DNA from: Saprospiraceae bacterium
Lineage (GTDB): Bacteria > Bacteroidota > Bacteroidia > Chitinophagales > Saprospiraceae
Direction: 5' to 3'
DNA: 64,000 nt
Assembly (NCBI GenBank): GCA_019187225.1
Contig: JABAQQ010000020.1
Location: 1-64,000 of the forward strand
Shown: positions 53,381 to 63,338 of the stretch, piece by piece
How the letters are laid out: the number at the start of each line of letters is the position of its first letter
Numbering within the stretch: the stretch's first letter is position 1
Notes under the pieces: generated by a model
The model's database searches: none
What the model was told of the DNA's origin: nothing
The model's input: the letters and a program-made list of their open reading frames with translations, nothing else
Made by a program: the position numbers and the translations under genes

Positions 53381-55606
53381 ATGGCAAACCCAAACATTTT
53401 ACCTGTCTTCGCGATGCGAACGAGGTGGTACTCCCCTTATATCGCATCTTTTTTGCTTGTCGTCGCCTGCTTTACGGTGGCTGCGCCGGAAAGTCGCGCC
53501 ATGCCATATGCCGGCGATCCAATATTCGTCGAGCCTGCGTTCCTGGCTTGCGCTGCCAACAACGACAGGGATGATGTGCTAAAGGAAACAACCGCAGCCA
53601 TTCGTGGCGGAGAAAATCTGGCCATAGACGTCTGTGGTACCATTGCCGCACTGATCGAAACCATTCAGGGTCTGAACCTGAACGAGGGACTGGAAAATGC
53701 CCTGATCGTCAAGTTGAACAATGCTCTGGCAAGTTTCACCAATGGCAATTACAATGCAGCCATCAACCAACTCGAAGCGTTCATCAACCAGGTGGAGGCA
53801 AAACGCGGCAAGCCACTGACCAACGCAGAGGCCGATGACCTCATTGCCGGCGCCAATGCCATGATCACCGCCATTCAAAACGGCACGGCCGAATGCGGCG
53901 GCCCGGAAATACAATGCCCGCCGGACCTGACTGCCAGCACCAACCAGCTGGAATGTTGCGCCATTGTGGACCTTCCGGACATGTTGGTAGATGGTGGATG
54001 CCCGCCCTTTCACTCGCCCATAGCCCACATTGAGGTCCGCGATGCCGCCACCGGAGAATTGATCGAAACCATTGACATATCCGGCAACCTGACCAACTTT
54101 CCGGGCAATGATCCGGCTGATCCGGATACACTGGCTGTCTTCGGGCTCACACCCTGTCTGCCGCTTGGCACACATACAGTGGTTTACGAGGTTGGTGACA
54201 ATTGCGGCAACATCTCGACTTGCTCGTTTCAACTGACAGTGCGCGACTACCCGATAGCCGTGTGTGACGAGTATACCGTCGTAGCCATCGGCACGGATGC
54301 CCCCAACGATTGTTATGAACCCAACGGCGCCTGCGACGGCGCAGGCGTGACCTGGGTAAAAGCTTCAACCTTCGACGACGGCTCTTACGACATTTGTAAC
54401 AACAACTTAAAATGGACAATACAACGCGTGGCGCCATATTCGGACTGTATTGCGGGTCTGAATGAATGCGAGTACGAAGTCGCCACTGCTGAAAACGATT
54501 CCATCAAATTTTACTGCTGCGAATCAGGAACGACCCAAATGATCGTCATGCGGGTTTATCAGTTGGATGCTTCCGGCGAAATGGTCCTCGACGCCGACGG
54601 CCTGCCGATATTCAATTCGTGCCTGATCGAGGTGGAAGTACAGGACAAAATCAAGCCGGTGTGCATACCGCCGGAGCATGTGACGGTATCCTGCGAGGCA
54701 TTTGATCCGAGCCTGGAGGCTTACGGTATACCTACGGTGAGCGACAACTGCTGCCTGAACACATCGTACGACTACCAGGGGCAATGTGGTTTGTCGCACA
54801 CGGCGAACTATACCCTTTTCGACGAATTAAGCAATGTAGGCACTATTACGCGCTCCTTCCGGACGTACGACTGCCACGGCCAATCGGCGCAGTGCACGCA
54901 ACGCATTGTTGTTACCGATGAACGATCTCCCACTTTAATATGCCTGAATGGCCTGGCCATAAACATCATGCCCGACGGCATGATCACGTTGTGGGCAACT
55001 GACTTTATCGCGTCTTATGGCGAAGACAACTGTACGCCATCGAACCTGTTGGTGTACGCCATCCGCAAAGGAGGCCAGGGTGAAGGCTTCCCGGTGGACG
55101 CCTTTGACAACCCCGTCACGAGCGTTACGTTCGACTGCAATGAACTGGGCCAGCAACTCATAGAATTGTGGGTAAGGGACCTGGCCGGCAACGCCGACTA
55201 CTGCGTTACGTTCATAGACATACAGGACCCCAACGATTGGTGCAACCCCGGGAAAAAAATCACTGCGAACGGTGCATTGAACACTGCTGCCGGTAACAAA
55301 CCAGTGTCGTTGCCGGAACAGCAAATGGATCGCATGGTCACCGGCATCGCCGGGCACACTACTATCGAACTCTTCCCCAACCCCGCAGGCACTGAAGTCA
55401 ACATCCAACTGAAGGGCCTGAAAAACAATGGCACCGTCACCATCTTCGACCAACTGGGCAGCGCCGTGTGGCAGCAGCCGGTGGAAGAAGGGATGGCCGT
55501 GCTGACAGTAAATCTGGCAGACAACGCTTTTGTGCCGGGCGTTTATTTTGTAAGCCTGCGCCTTGATAATGAGGTGATTATCCGGCGATTGATCGTGTCG
55601 GAATAA
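53381..55606 (+). CDS. Large secreted cysteine-rich protein with T9SS sorting domain
   Basis: 741 residues. Signal segment about 12-35 (WYSPYIASFLLVVACFTVAA). A helical region (60-160) is followed by several HYR/Ig-like units rich in cysteine and aspartate (CPPDLTAS, CGNISTCSFQLTVRD, KIKPVCIPPEHVTVSCEAFD, SPTLICLNGLAINI), and a T9SS type A C-terminal domain (IELFPNPAGTEVNIQLKGL, then VPGVYFVSLRLDNEVIIRRL). Probably an extracellular adhesion or matrix protein. The start at 53381 is the longest; ATG at residue 12 would also retain the signal. Confidence 0.85.
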   Translation: MANPNILPVFAMRTRWYSPYIASFLLVVACFTVAAPESRAMPYAGDPIFVEPAFLACAANNDRDDVLKETTAAIRGGENLAIDVCGTIAALIETIQGLNLNEGLENALIVKLNNALASFTNGNYNAAINQLEAFINQVEAKRGKPLTNAEADDLIAGANAMITAIQNGTAECGGPEIQCPPDLTASTNQLECCAIVDLPDMLVDGGCPPFHSPIAHIEVRDAATGELIETIDISGNLTNFPGNDPADPDTLAVFGLTPCLPLGTHTVVYEVGDNCGNISTCSFQLTVRDYPIAVCDEYTVVAIGTDAPNDCYEPNGACDGAGVTWVKASTFDDGSYDICNNNLKWTIQRVAPYSDCIAGLNECEYEVATAENDSIKFYCCESGTTQMIVMRVYQLDASGEMVLDADGLPIFNSCLIEVEVQDKIKPVCIPPEHVTVSCEAFDPSLEAYGIPTVSDNCCLNTSYDYQGQCGLSHTANYTLFDELSNVGTITRSFRTYDCHGQSAQCTQRIVVTDERSPTLICLNGLAINIMPDGMITLWATDFIASYGEDNCTPSNLLVYAIRKGGQGEGFPVDAFDNPVTSVTFDCNELGQQLIELWVRDLAGNADYCVTFIDIQDPNDWCNPGKKITANGALNTAAGNKPVSLPEQQMDRMVTGIAGHTTIELFPNPAGTEVNIQLKGLKNNGTVTIFDQLGSAVWQQPVEEGMAVLTVNLADNAFVPGVYFVSLRLDNEVIIRRLIVSE

Positions 55607-55615
55607 TGCGGAGCA

Positions 55616-57157
55616 TTATTGCTTCACGATCATTCTCTGAGCCCTTTTACCGGACTGTGTTACCATGTCAATCATATAAACACCGTCCGGTAAAAGGGAC
55701 ACATCTATACGTCCCGTGCGGGCAAGAGACTGATCCAAAAGTATCCTTCCGAACACATCCACCAGCGCAACCCTGGTTACAGGATCGTTTTCAGTTGTCT
55801 TTATTTCTACATAATGCGATACGGGGTTGGGAAAAACCAGCAATTCCAACGCATCGGCCTGATCTTCTGCAATGATCACCGGGCTCAATTTTACGACCCA
55901 AAAATCCGATTCGCCGTGATTACCCGACACGTCGCCATCGTTGGAATCGGAGTGCCCGACGACAATATAACCGTCGTCGCCGGTAAGCTTCAGAGAAACC
56001 GCTCCGTCGTAACCGCTGCCGCCCAGCGACTTTTGCCATTGGATGGCTCCTGAAGGGTCGAGTTTTACCACCCAAAAGTCGGTGAATCCATGATTGACCG
56101 TTGCATCTCCATCGCTGGAAGTACTGTTGCCCACGAGGACATATCCCCCATCGCTCGTTGTTTGGATAAATATAGCGATATCTTCAGCGCTCCCCCCCAG
56201 TGATCTTTGCCATTGAATGACGCCGGTACTGTCCAATTTCACCATCCACGCGTCGAAACTCCCGTGATTGCCCGATACGTCGCCGTCGTTGGAAGAAGAC
56301 CAGCCTGTTAAAATATACCCATTATCATTTGTTATCTGGATAGAAAAGGCAGCATCCTGAGCGCTTCCTCCCAATGATTTTTGCCATTGAATATTGCCTG
56401 CATTATCCAATTTTACCAACCAGCAATCAACCTCGCCGTGATTGCCTGATACATCGCCGTCGTTGGAAAAAGTCCAACCTGTCACTATATACCCGCTGCC
56501 GCTGGTTGGTTGAACAGACCAAACTTCATCCTCACTGCTACCCCCCAGCGATTTTTGCCATTCAATGGCGCCCACGCTGTCCAATTTCACCACCCAGCCA
56601 TCTCTTCCCCCGTGATTACCCGACACATCGCCATCATTGGAATCAGACACTCCCGCTAGGATATACCCTCCATCACCCGTTTTTTGAATAGCATAGGCTC
56701 CTTCATTGCCACTGCCTCCCGACGATCGTTGCCATTGGATAACACCCGTACTGTCTGATTTTACTATCCAGTAATCGGTGTTTCCGTGATTACCCGACAC
56801 ATCGCCGTCGTTGGAAGAAGACCAACCTGCCAGGATATAACCGCCGTCGCTGGTTGCCTGCATAGCCCTGGCAAAGTCGTCAGCGCTTCCTCCCAGCGAT
56901 TTCTGCCATTGAATGACGCCGGATGGATCGAGTTTTGCGACCCATGCATCACTACCGCCGTGATTGCCCGACACATCGCCATCATTGGAATAAGACGAGC
57001 CTCCTATGGCATAACCACCGTCATTCGTGATCTGGACAAATCGGGCCACATCGCTTCCACTCCCCCCCAGCGATCTCTGCCATTGGATGGTGGGTTGGGC
57101 ATGGGCGATCATGCTTGCTGCGAAGCAGAAAAACGAAAGAACACACGAACGCTTCAT
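55616..57157 (-). CDS. Secreted seven-repeat protein with T9SS sorting domain
   Basis: 513 residues: signal peptide MKRSCVLSFFCFAASMIAHA, seven tandem units of about 58 residues, and a T9SS type A tail (LLVFPNPVSHYVEIKTTEND, then LLPDGVYMIDMVTQSGKR). Each unit follows the pattern IQWQKSLGGS..D.A..IQ.T.DGGY and then SNDGDVSGNHG..D.WVVKLD, with acidic DGD loops suggesting calcium binding. Repeats 6 and 7 have drifted the most. The start at 57155-57157 is placed at the signal peptide. Convergent with the preceding T9SS gene (9 bp gap). Confidence 0.88.
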   Translation of the reverse strand: MKRSCVLSFFCFAASMIAHAQPTIQWQRSLGGSGSDVARFVQITNDGGYAIGGSSYSNDGDVSGNHGGSDAWVAKLDPSGVIQWQKSLGGSADDFARAMQATSDGGYILAGWSSSNDGDVSGNHGNTDYWIVKSDSTGVIQWQRSSGGSGNEGAYAIQKTGDGGYILAGVSDSNDGDVSGNHGGRDGWVVKLDSVGAIEWQKSLGGSSEDEVWSVQPTSGSGYIVTGWTFSNDGDVSGNHGEVDCWLVKLDNAGNIQWQKSLGGSAQDAAFSIQITNDNGYILTGWSSSNDGDVSGNHGSFDAWMVKLDSTGVIQWQRSLGGSAEDIAIFIQTTSDGGYVLVGNSTSSDGDATVNHGFTDFWVVKLDPSGAIQWQKSLGGSGYDGAVSLKLTGDDGYIVVGHSDSNDGDVSGNHGESDFWVVKLSPVIIAEDQADALELLVFPNPVSHYVEIKTTENDPVTRVALVDVFGRILLDQSLARTGRIDVSLLPDGVYMIDMVTQSGKRAQRMIVKQ

Positions 57158-57278
57158 AATGAAAATATTTAATTTCGGAGAAAAGAGCAATTGCCGTTTG
57201 TAAGGCATGCATTCAAACAGTGTTACAAAGATGAGGCGCCAAACGGCCACATGCCATGACGGTAGTCAGCAGCAAATA

Positions 57279-57292
57279 TTGACAATGATCAA
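57279..57292. promoter_or_regulatory. FNR-like palindrome (isolated)
   Basis: TTGACAATGATCAA matches TTGAT-N4-ATCAA at nine of ten positions. It lies about midway between the divergent T9SS gene and the BamA-like gene. Without a neighbouring regulator it may be coincidental. Confidence 0.3.
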
Positions 57293-57405
57293 TGGATGCG
57301 AAAAAATTGAGCAAACTCACTTCTTTTATTGCGCCGGATCATCTCCAGAAATCAAAGAAAGGCAAAACATTGTGCTCATTACCGCATCGTTATAAAAAAC
57401 CAGAT

Positions 57406-58632
57406 ATGCACACCAGATTTCTTTTTATCACCGGTTTGTGGCTGGCTGCAAACGCAGCGTGGGGGCAGAGCACAGCCCCCGATTCGCTGGGCAGACCCCA
57501 GCCGCGCGATTACAAACGGCTCGACATCTTTCCGGCCATCAGTTATTCCCCCGAAACGAAACTCACACTGGGAGCGATCGGCTTCGCCTATTTCGATTTC
57601 CGCAAAGGCGACTCCGCCACGCCCATCTCTTATGTGGATTTTCTGGCGGTTTATACGCTGAACAAACAGATCCTGCTCGAAAGCCGTTGGGAAATATTCA
57701 CCCATGAGCGAAAGTGGCGCACACGCGGCGAACTGCTGCTCCAGCGTTACCCCGACCGCAATTACGGCATTGGCAACGATGCTTCCGTTCTGCTGGAGGA
57801 AATAGACGACGACGGGAGCCGAGACACACTCAACTATCTGAATTTCAACTCCAACCGCATCAAATTCTCACCCGCGGTGCTGCGCAGGGTGAAGCGGAAT
57901 TGGTACATCGGCCTGCAAAGCGATCTCGAATACCTGTTCAAATACGACGAACTACCCGATCAGTATCATTTTCTGAACGCGGACTCGTTCAGGATCACCG
58001 ATGTGCCCGTGGCGGGCTTTCGTTCGGGCATCGGTTTCCAGGTGTTGTACGATACGCGCGACAACCTGATCAATCCGTTTCGGGGGACTTTTATCGAATT
58101 CAACGACCGCCATTATGTTGAATGGCTGGGCAGTGATTTTACTTTCAGTTACTTTTCTCTGGAAGCGCGGCAATACTTCAACACCTGGTCGAACCACACG
58201 CTCGCGCTGCGTGGCATGGCGAGCCTGGAATACACGAAGGATGCGATTCCGCTGCGGGCTTTGTCGCGGGTCGGTGGGCACAAGTTTATCCGGGGCTATT
58301 TCAGGGGCACTTATCAGGACTATCATATGCTGGCGTTCGAGACCGAATACCGTCTACCCCTGTGGCGGGAAGGTCAGCCGTCGAAACTCTGGCAGGTGTG
58401 GAAGCGGCTGGGAGTCGTCGGCTTTCTGGGCGGCGCCCAGGTATTCCGCGGCGGCGAACGGGTGGCCCCCGACCGCTTCAACCTGGCTGCCGGCGGCGGA
58501 TTGCGCATTTTGCTCAACCCGAAATCGCGGTCTAATATCCGGATTGACTACGCCGTAGCTTTCCGGGACGATTCCGGCGGGCCGGGCAAGCGCCAGAGCG
58601 GGTTTTATTTCTTTCTGGGGGAGGCGTTTTGA
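57406..58632 (+). CDS. BamA/TamA-like outer-membrane barrel protein
   Basis: 408 residues. Signal peptide MHTRFLFITGLWLAANAAWG, then a beta-barrel of the surface-antigen (D15) family: SYSPETKLTLGAIGFAYFDF, RVKRNWYIGLQSDLEYLF, GIGFQVLYDTRDNLINPFRG and the end IDYAVAFRDDSGGPGKRQSG before FYFFLGEAF. There are no POTRA repeats, so it is a barrel-only member, similar to patatin-linked or stand-alone forms. Start at ATG 57406; a frame extension to 57292 lacks a signal peptide. Possibly a channel or secretion barrel. Confidence 0.87.
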   Translation: MHTRFLFITGLWLAANAAWGQSTAPDSLGRPQPRDYKRLDIFPAISYSPETKLTLGAIGFAYFDFRKGDSATPISYVDFLAVYTLNKQILLESRWEIFTHERKWRTRGELLLQRYPDRNYGIGNDASVLLEEIDDDGSRDTLNYLNFNSNRIKFSPAVLRRVKRNWYIGLQSDLEYLFKYDELPDQYHFLNADSFRITDVPVAGFRSGIGFQVLYDTRDNLINPFRGTFIEFNDRHYVEWLGSDFTFSYFSLEARQYFNTWSNHTLALRGMASLEYTKDAIPLRALSRVGGHKFIRGYFRGTYQDYHMLAFETEYRLPLWREGQPSKLWQVWKRLGVVGFLGGAQVFRGGERVAPDRFNLAAGGGLRILLNPKSRSNIRIDYAVAFRDDSGGPGKRQSGFYFFLGEAF

Positions 58633-58639
58633 GAAGGAT

Positions 58640-59215
58640 GGTTTCCCGCAGATTTTTGCAGGTATTTCCCGCAGAATTTTGCAAGTTTTTCCCGCAGATT
58701 TCCGCAGATTGACCCCGCAGATTTCCGCAGATTTATATCGCAGATTTTCGCAGAAAAACGCGGAATATTACGTAGAATTAAATCAAAATCTGCGGAAATC
58801 TGCGGGAAAAACTTGCAAAATTCTGCAATATAAATCTGCGGAAATCTGCGGGAAAAACTTGCAAAATTCTGCGATATAAATCTGCGGAAATCTGCGGGGT
58901 CAATCTGCGGAAATCTGCGGGAAAAACTTGCAAAATTCTGCGATATAAATCTGCGGAAATCTGCGGGAAGAATCTGCGGAAATCTGCGGGAAAAACTTGC
59001 AAAATTCTGCGATATAAATCTGCGGAAATCTGCGGGGTCAATCTGCGGAAATCTGCGGGAAAAACTTGCAAAATTCTGCAATATAAATCTGCGGAAATCT
59101 GCGGGAAGAATCTGCGGAAATCTGCGGGAAAAACTTGCAAAATTCTGCGATATAAATCTGCGGAAATCTGCGGGGTCAATCTGCGGAAATCTGCGGGAAA
59201 AATTATACACATCTG
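58640..59215. repeat. AATCTGCGG minisatellite with inverted left flank
   Basis: From about 58785 the block AATCTGCGGAAATCTGCGGG repeats, each time followed by a 26-bp segment (AAAAACTTGCAAAATTCTGC plus RATATA) or by GTC or AAG. From 58640 to about 58765 the same blocks appear in the opposite orientation. Long frames across it encode only the repeat. It separates the BamA-like gene from the MFS gene. Confidence 0.95.
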
Positions 59216-59237
59216 CGGGAAGACACCACTACGCACC

Positions 59238-60581
59238 ATGCACGAAAAATCAACGGACACCCCTATCCTCAAAAACGACCCCAAAACCATCCGCGCCTGG
59301 GCGATGTACGACTGGGCCAATTCGGTGTACGTCCTGGTGATCACCTCGGCCATTTTTCCGGCGTATTACAACCAGGTCACGCGGCTGAACGGCTCCGGTG
59401 TGGTGGACATTTTCGGCATCCCGATGGAAAACACGGCGGTTTACTCCATCAACATGGGACTGGCTTTCGGCATTGTAGCGCTGATCTCGCCTTTGTTGTC
59501 TTCTATTTCCGACTACATAGGCAACCAGAAGGGATTCATGCGCATGTTTTGCTACCTGGGGGCATTGGGCTGCATGTTGCTTTTTTGGTTCGAAGGGCGG
59601 GACCAATTGTTTCTGGGACTGCTTGGCGTGCTGATAGCGACGGTCGGTTATTCGGGGAGCATTGTTTTTTACAACTCCTATCTTCCGGCAATCGCGACGG
59701 AAGACCAGCAAGATAAAGTGAGTGCCAGGGGTTTTTCGTACGGATACATTGGCGCCACCGTTTTGTTGCTTCTCAACCTGGCCCTGATCATGAATCAAAA
59801 AGCCTTAGGTATCGCCGATGCCACCTTCATGCCGCGCCTGGCTTTTTTGCTGACCGGTTTGTGGTGGCTGGGGTTCGCCCAGATCACTTTTGCCCGGCTG
59901 CCCAACCGTATTGCCGGCAAAGTACCCAAAGGCAAATACCTGTTCAACGGCTACAAAGAACTCAGCAAAATATGGAACCGCCTGAAGCGCGAACGCTTCC
60001 TGCGCACCTTCCTGCTCAGTTTCTTTTTTTACATCATGGGGGTGCAGACGGTGTTGTTCATGGCTGGGTCTTTTGGCGAAAAGGAAGTGCACCTGCGCGT
60101 CACGCAACTCATCGTCACCATTCTGCTGCTGCAATTTGTTGGCATCGCCGGCGCCTATCTGTTTGCCTGGATGTCGAAAAAGGTTGGTAATTTGCGCAGC
60201 CTGACCGTTGCGGTGCTAATGTGGATCGCCATCTGCGCGGGTTGCTTTTTTATCGTCACGCCAATGCATTTCTATACGGCGGCTGCCTGCATCGGACTGG
60301 TCATGGGCGGCATTCAGGCGCTCTCCCGCTCCACCTACTCCAAACTCATTCCCAAAACGGGCAACAACGCCGGCTACTTCAGTTTTTACGACGTGTGCGA
60401 AAAAGTCGCCATGATGTGCGGCTTAGTCATTTGGGGCACCATGGACAACCTGACCGGCAGTATGCGCAATTCGATCGTGTCGCTGGTGTTGTGGTTTTCC
60501 ATCAGCCTGGTGCTGCTGCTGTGGTTGCAGCGAAAGCAAACCCGCCATTCGTCGGACGATGCTGATTCGTCGGACGAGTAA
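59238..60581 (+). CDS. UMF1/Atg22-type MFS transporter
   Basis: 447 residues with twelve predicted membrane helices. Family marks are IRAWAMYDWANSVYVLVITSAIFPAYYN near the N terminus (in pieces 15-42), LLSSISDYIGNQKGFMRMF and GGIQALSRSTYSKLIPKTG. Bacterial members are MFS exporters or importers of unknown solutes, named for similarity to fungal Atg22. The final 15 residues are Ser/Asp-rich. The start is ATG 59238, just after the minisatellite. Confidence 0.9.
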   Translation: MHEKSTDTPILKNDPKTIRAWAMYDWANSVYVLVITSAIFPAYYNQVTRLNGSGVVDIFGIPMENTAVYSINMGLAFGIVALISPLLSSISDYIGNQKGFMRMFCYLGALGCMLLFWFEGRDQLFLGLLGVLIATVGYSGSIVFYNSYLPAIATEDQQDKVSARGFSYGYIGATVLLLLNLALIMNQKALGIADATFMPRLAFLLTGLWWLGFAQITFARLPNRIAGKVPKGKYLFNGYKELSKIWNRLKRERFLRTFLLSFFFYIMGVQTVLFMAGSFGEKEVHLRVTQLIVTILLLQFVGIAGAYLFAWMSKKVGNLRSLTVAVLMWIAICAGCFFIVTPMHFYTAAACIGLVMGGIQALSRSTYSKLIPKTGNNAGYFSFYDVCEKVAMMCGLVIWGTMDNLTGSMRNSIVSLVLWFSISLVLLLWLQRKQTRHSSDDADSSDE

Positions 60582-60611
60582 GAGCATGTTGGGGATTTTC
60601 TGCCGGAGACA

Positions 60612-60655
60612 AAAACGGTCATAAATGGCCCTGAACTGAACGGCGTGGACGCCGT
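60612..60655. repeat. Half copy of the 53127-53236 inverted repeat
   Basis: GGTCATAAATGGCC is followed by ACGGCGTGGACGCCGTGCTG, the inner and outer arms of the element at 53127-53236. The left half is missing. It lies in the 215-bp gap between the MFS and AcsA genes, which otherwise shows nothing. Confidence 0.7.
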
Positions 60656-60796
60656 GCTGCCATGAACGCGCTTTGTCAGACACCCTCGACAGGGTGATAA
60701 AAATCAGTCCACCGGACGACTTAAATTGTCTACGCGGCGGTATGAGGCTGGTATTTTTGCAAATACATATTCGAAGCCATGTAACCAATCCACGCC

Positions 60797-62509
60797 ATGA
60801 TGCCCAACCTGCAGGACCATGATACTTTTTACCGCACTTTCAACTGGCAAAAAGAACGGGACAAATTAGCCGGTTTGCCTAATGGAAAAGGCCTGAACAT
60901 TGCCTTCGAAGCAGTGGAGCGCCATGCCGGCGGCCCGTTGAATGATACGGTCGCCCTGCGATGGCTGCGCAAGGACAAAAGTGTGGAAGAAGTTACCTAT
61001 TCTGATTTACAAAAGCGGACTTCGCAGTTTGCCAATGTGCTCGAACACCTCGGCGTGGCGAAAGGCAACACGGTTTTTTCTTTTGCCGGAAGGATTCCCG
61101 AACTCTATATCGTCGCCCTGGGCACTTTGAAAAAAACGGCTGTTTTTTGCCCCTTGTTTTCCGTATTCGGTCCCGAACCCGTGTGGCAGCGCCTGAGCCG
61201 GGGGAACGCGAAAGTGCTGGTAACCACCACCGCGTTATTCAACAAAACCGTGCAGCAAATCCTCGACCGGCTTCCCTCGCTGCAATATATTCTGCTCACC
61301 GACACAGAAACGAACTTGTCAGAACGCGTTTTGTCGCTGCCGGGTCTGATGAAAAACGCATCGGATCAATTCACCATTCCGCCTACCGACCCGGAAACGC
61401 CCGCCTTGCTGCACTTCACCAGCGGCACCACCGGCATGCCCAAAGGCGCCCTGCACGTGCACCAGGCCATTCTCACACATTACGCGACGGGCAAGTACGT
61501 GCTCGATTTCCATCCCGGCGACATCTTCTGGTGCACCGCCGACCCCGGCTGGGTAACGGGCACTTCCTACGGCATCATCGCGCCGTTGGTCAACGGCGTG
61601 ACCAACATCGTGGACGAAGAAGAATTCGACGCTGCGCGCTGGTATTCTATTTTGGAAAAACAAAAGGTAAACGTCTGGTACACAGCGCCCACTGCCATCA
61701 GGCGCCTGATGCGCATGGACATCCGTCCGCGCGAACAATACGACCTTAAAAACCTGCGCCTCATGCTCAGCGTGGGCGAGCCGCTGCACGCCGACGCAGT
61801 CGTGTGGTGCCAGAAAACCTTCGAAGTGCCCGTGCTCGACAACTGGTGGCAAACGGAAACGGGCGGGATCATGATCGCCAATTTCGCCTCTTTACCCGTC
61901 AAACCCGGTTCGATGGGCAAACCTCTGCCGGGCGTGGAGGCGACCATCGCCGAAGTGAGCGAGACAGGCATCCAGATCATTACCGAAGCGGGCAAACAGG
62001 GCAACCTGGTGCTGAAAAAGGGGTTTCCTTCCATGTTCCGGGCTTACCTGAACGACGAGGAGCGCTACAACAAGTGCTTTCGTGGCGACTGGTACATCAC
62101 CGGCGACCTGGCCAAAAAGGACGCCGACGGCTATTTCTGGTTTGTGGGTCGTGCCGACGACATTATCAAAACTTCGGGCCACATGGTCGGCCCTTTCGAG
62201 GTGGAAAGTACCCTGACGCAGCATCCCGCCGTAGCCGAAGCCGCCGTCATCGGCAAACCCGACCCCAACATCGGCGAATTGGTGAAAGCATTTGTGGTAC
62301 TGAAAAACGGGAACGCTGCAAACGATGATTTGAAACTCGACATTATCGCGTTTGCCCGTAAAAAAATGGGCCCTGCCGTAGCGCCCAAAGAACTCAGTTT
62401 TGTGGAAAACCTGCCCAAAACCAAAAGCGGGAAAATCCTGCGGCGATTGTTGAAGGCGCGGGAGTTGGGGTTGCCGGAGGGGGATTTGTCCACGCTGGAG
62501 CAGGGATGA
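60797..62509 (+). CDS. acsA: Acetyl-CoA synthetase (AcsA type)
   Basis: 570-residue AMP-forming acetate-CoA ligase, closer in length to the Bacillus AcsA than to the longer Acs. Adenylation core [53 protein letters not shown] and the catalytic lysine K546 in [11 protein letters not shown], a position often controlled by acetylation. It feeds acetate into acetyl-CoA. No acuA or acuC gene is seen nearby. Confidence 0.93.
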   Translation: MMPNLQDHDTFYRTFNWQKERDKLAGLPNGKGLNIAFEAVERHAGGPLNDTVALRWLRKDKSVEEVTYSDLQKRTSQFANVLEHLGVAKGNTVFSFAGRIPELYIVALGTLKKTAVFCPLFSVFGPEPVWQRLSRGNAKVLVTTTALFNKTVQQILDRLPSLQYILLTDTETNLSERVLSLPGLMKNASDQFTIPPTDPETPALLHFTSGTTGMPKGALHVHQAILTHYATGKYVLDFHPGDIFWCTADPGWVTGTSYGIIAPLVNGVTNIVDEEEFDAARWYSILEKQKVNVWYTAPTAIRRLMRMDIRPREQYDLKNLRLMLSVGEPLHADAVVWCQKTFEVPVLDNWWQTETGGIMIANFASLPVKPGSMGKPLPGVEATIAEVSETGIQIITEAGKQGNLVLKKGFPSMFRAYLNDEERYNKCFRGDWYITGDLAKKDADGYFWFVGRADDIIKTSGHMVGPFEVESTLTQHPAVAEAAVIGKPDPNIGELVKAFVVLKNGNAANDDLKLDIIAFARKKMGPAVAPKELSFVENLPKTKSGKILRRLLKARELGLPEGDLSTLEQG

Positions 62510-62580
62510 GCAGGTATAACAAACGGTTTTTTTGAAAATCACAGGCGTTGGCTTAGGAATAATTACCGGAGTTTCCGTCT

Positions 62581-62622
62581 GCACCGTGTCATTCTTCGCT
62601 GCGCTCAGAATGACACGGTGGG
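62581..62622. repeat. Short hairpin after acsA, possible terminator
   Basis: GCACCGTGTCATTC (near 62581) and GAATGACACGGTG (near 62608) form a 12-13-bp stem with the loop TTCGCTGCGCTCA. It could act as a transcription terminator or be one more short interspersed palindrome; no T-run follows. Confidence 0.6.
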
Positions 62623-62668
62623 CAGGAAAGTGAAGAACTTATTTTTGATCCAAAAAAGGAATAATACC

Positions 62669-63334
62669 ATGAAAACAACCATTTCAGGCTCAACCGGATT
62701 TTCAGGAAAAGCCGCATTGAGAAAAGCCTTGCTCGCCTGCGGCGTTCTTTCATCGCTGCTCTATGTGGCGATGAATATTTTTATACCCATGCAGTGGGAG
62801 GAATACAGCATGGTTTCCCAAACGGTCAGCGAGTTGTCGGCTATCGGCGCTCCGACGCGGCCGGTTTGGTTTGCCTGGGGCATCGTCTATGCCTTGCTTG
62901 CGGCCTTTTTCGGATGGGGTGTCTGGCAATCGGCGGGCCAAAACCGCCCGCTGCGCATCATGGGAGCTTTGCTTTTGGCCGACGGCATTGTGAGCCTGTT
63001 CTGGCCGCCGATGAACATGCGGGGAGCAGAGATGGCGATGACCGATATATTGCACATCGTTTTTTCATTCGTATGGCTTATTCTGGCGCTGCTGACATTG
63101 GGTTTCGGAATAGCAGCATTCAGAGATCGGTTTCGCCTCTATACCATCGCAAGCCTGGTGCTTTTTATCGTATTCGGCATTTTGACGGGAACGGAGGCGC
63201 CCAACGTTGCAAAAAACCTGCCGACGCCGCGGATAGGGATTTGGGAGCGCATCAACATCGCGGTTTTCATGCTCTGGGTTGCGGTGTTGGCTGTAGTGCT
63301 GATGCGAAAGGATTTTTCAAAAGTAAAAACGTAG
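62669..63334 (+). CDS. DUF998 family membrane protein
   Basis: 221 residues with six membrane helices. DUF998 marks are MNIFIPMQWEEYSMVSQTVSELSAIGAPTRP in pieces (39-69) and LADGIVSLFWPPMNMRG. The start is ATG 62669 (MKTTISGSTG). Function unknown. Followed after 4 bp by the hydrolase gene, so they may be one operon. Confidence 0.85.
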   Translation: MKTTISGSTGFSGKAALRKALLACGVLSSLLYVAMNIFIPMQWEEYSMVSQTVSELSAIGAPTRPVWFAWGIVYALLAAFFGWGVWQSAGQNRPLRIMGALLLADGIVSLFWPPMNMRGAEMAMTDILHIVFSFVWLILALLTLGFGIAAFRDRFRLYTIASLVLFIVFGILTGTEAPNVAKNLPTPRIGIWERINIAVFMLWVAVLAVVLMRKDFSKVKT

Positions 63335-63338
63335 CTAC

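Noticed and set aside
53381-57157. T9SS secretion machinery locus
   Set aside because: Only cargo proteins with sorting domains are present; no Por/Spr/Gld component was seen in the window.
58640-59215. CRISPR-like array
   Set aside because: Linkers between repeats are repeated themselves, not unique spacers, the repeat changes orientation, and no cas gene is near.
58605-59353. Long minus-strand frames rich in FRRFISQNFASFSRR
   Set aside because: They are translations of the AATCTGCGG minisatellite; composition and periodicity follow the DNA repeat and no start region or domain is present.
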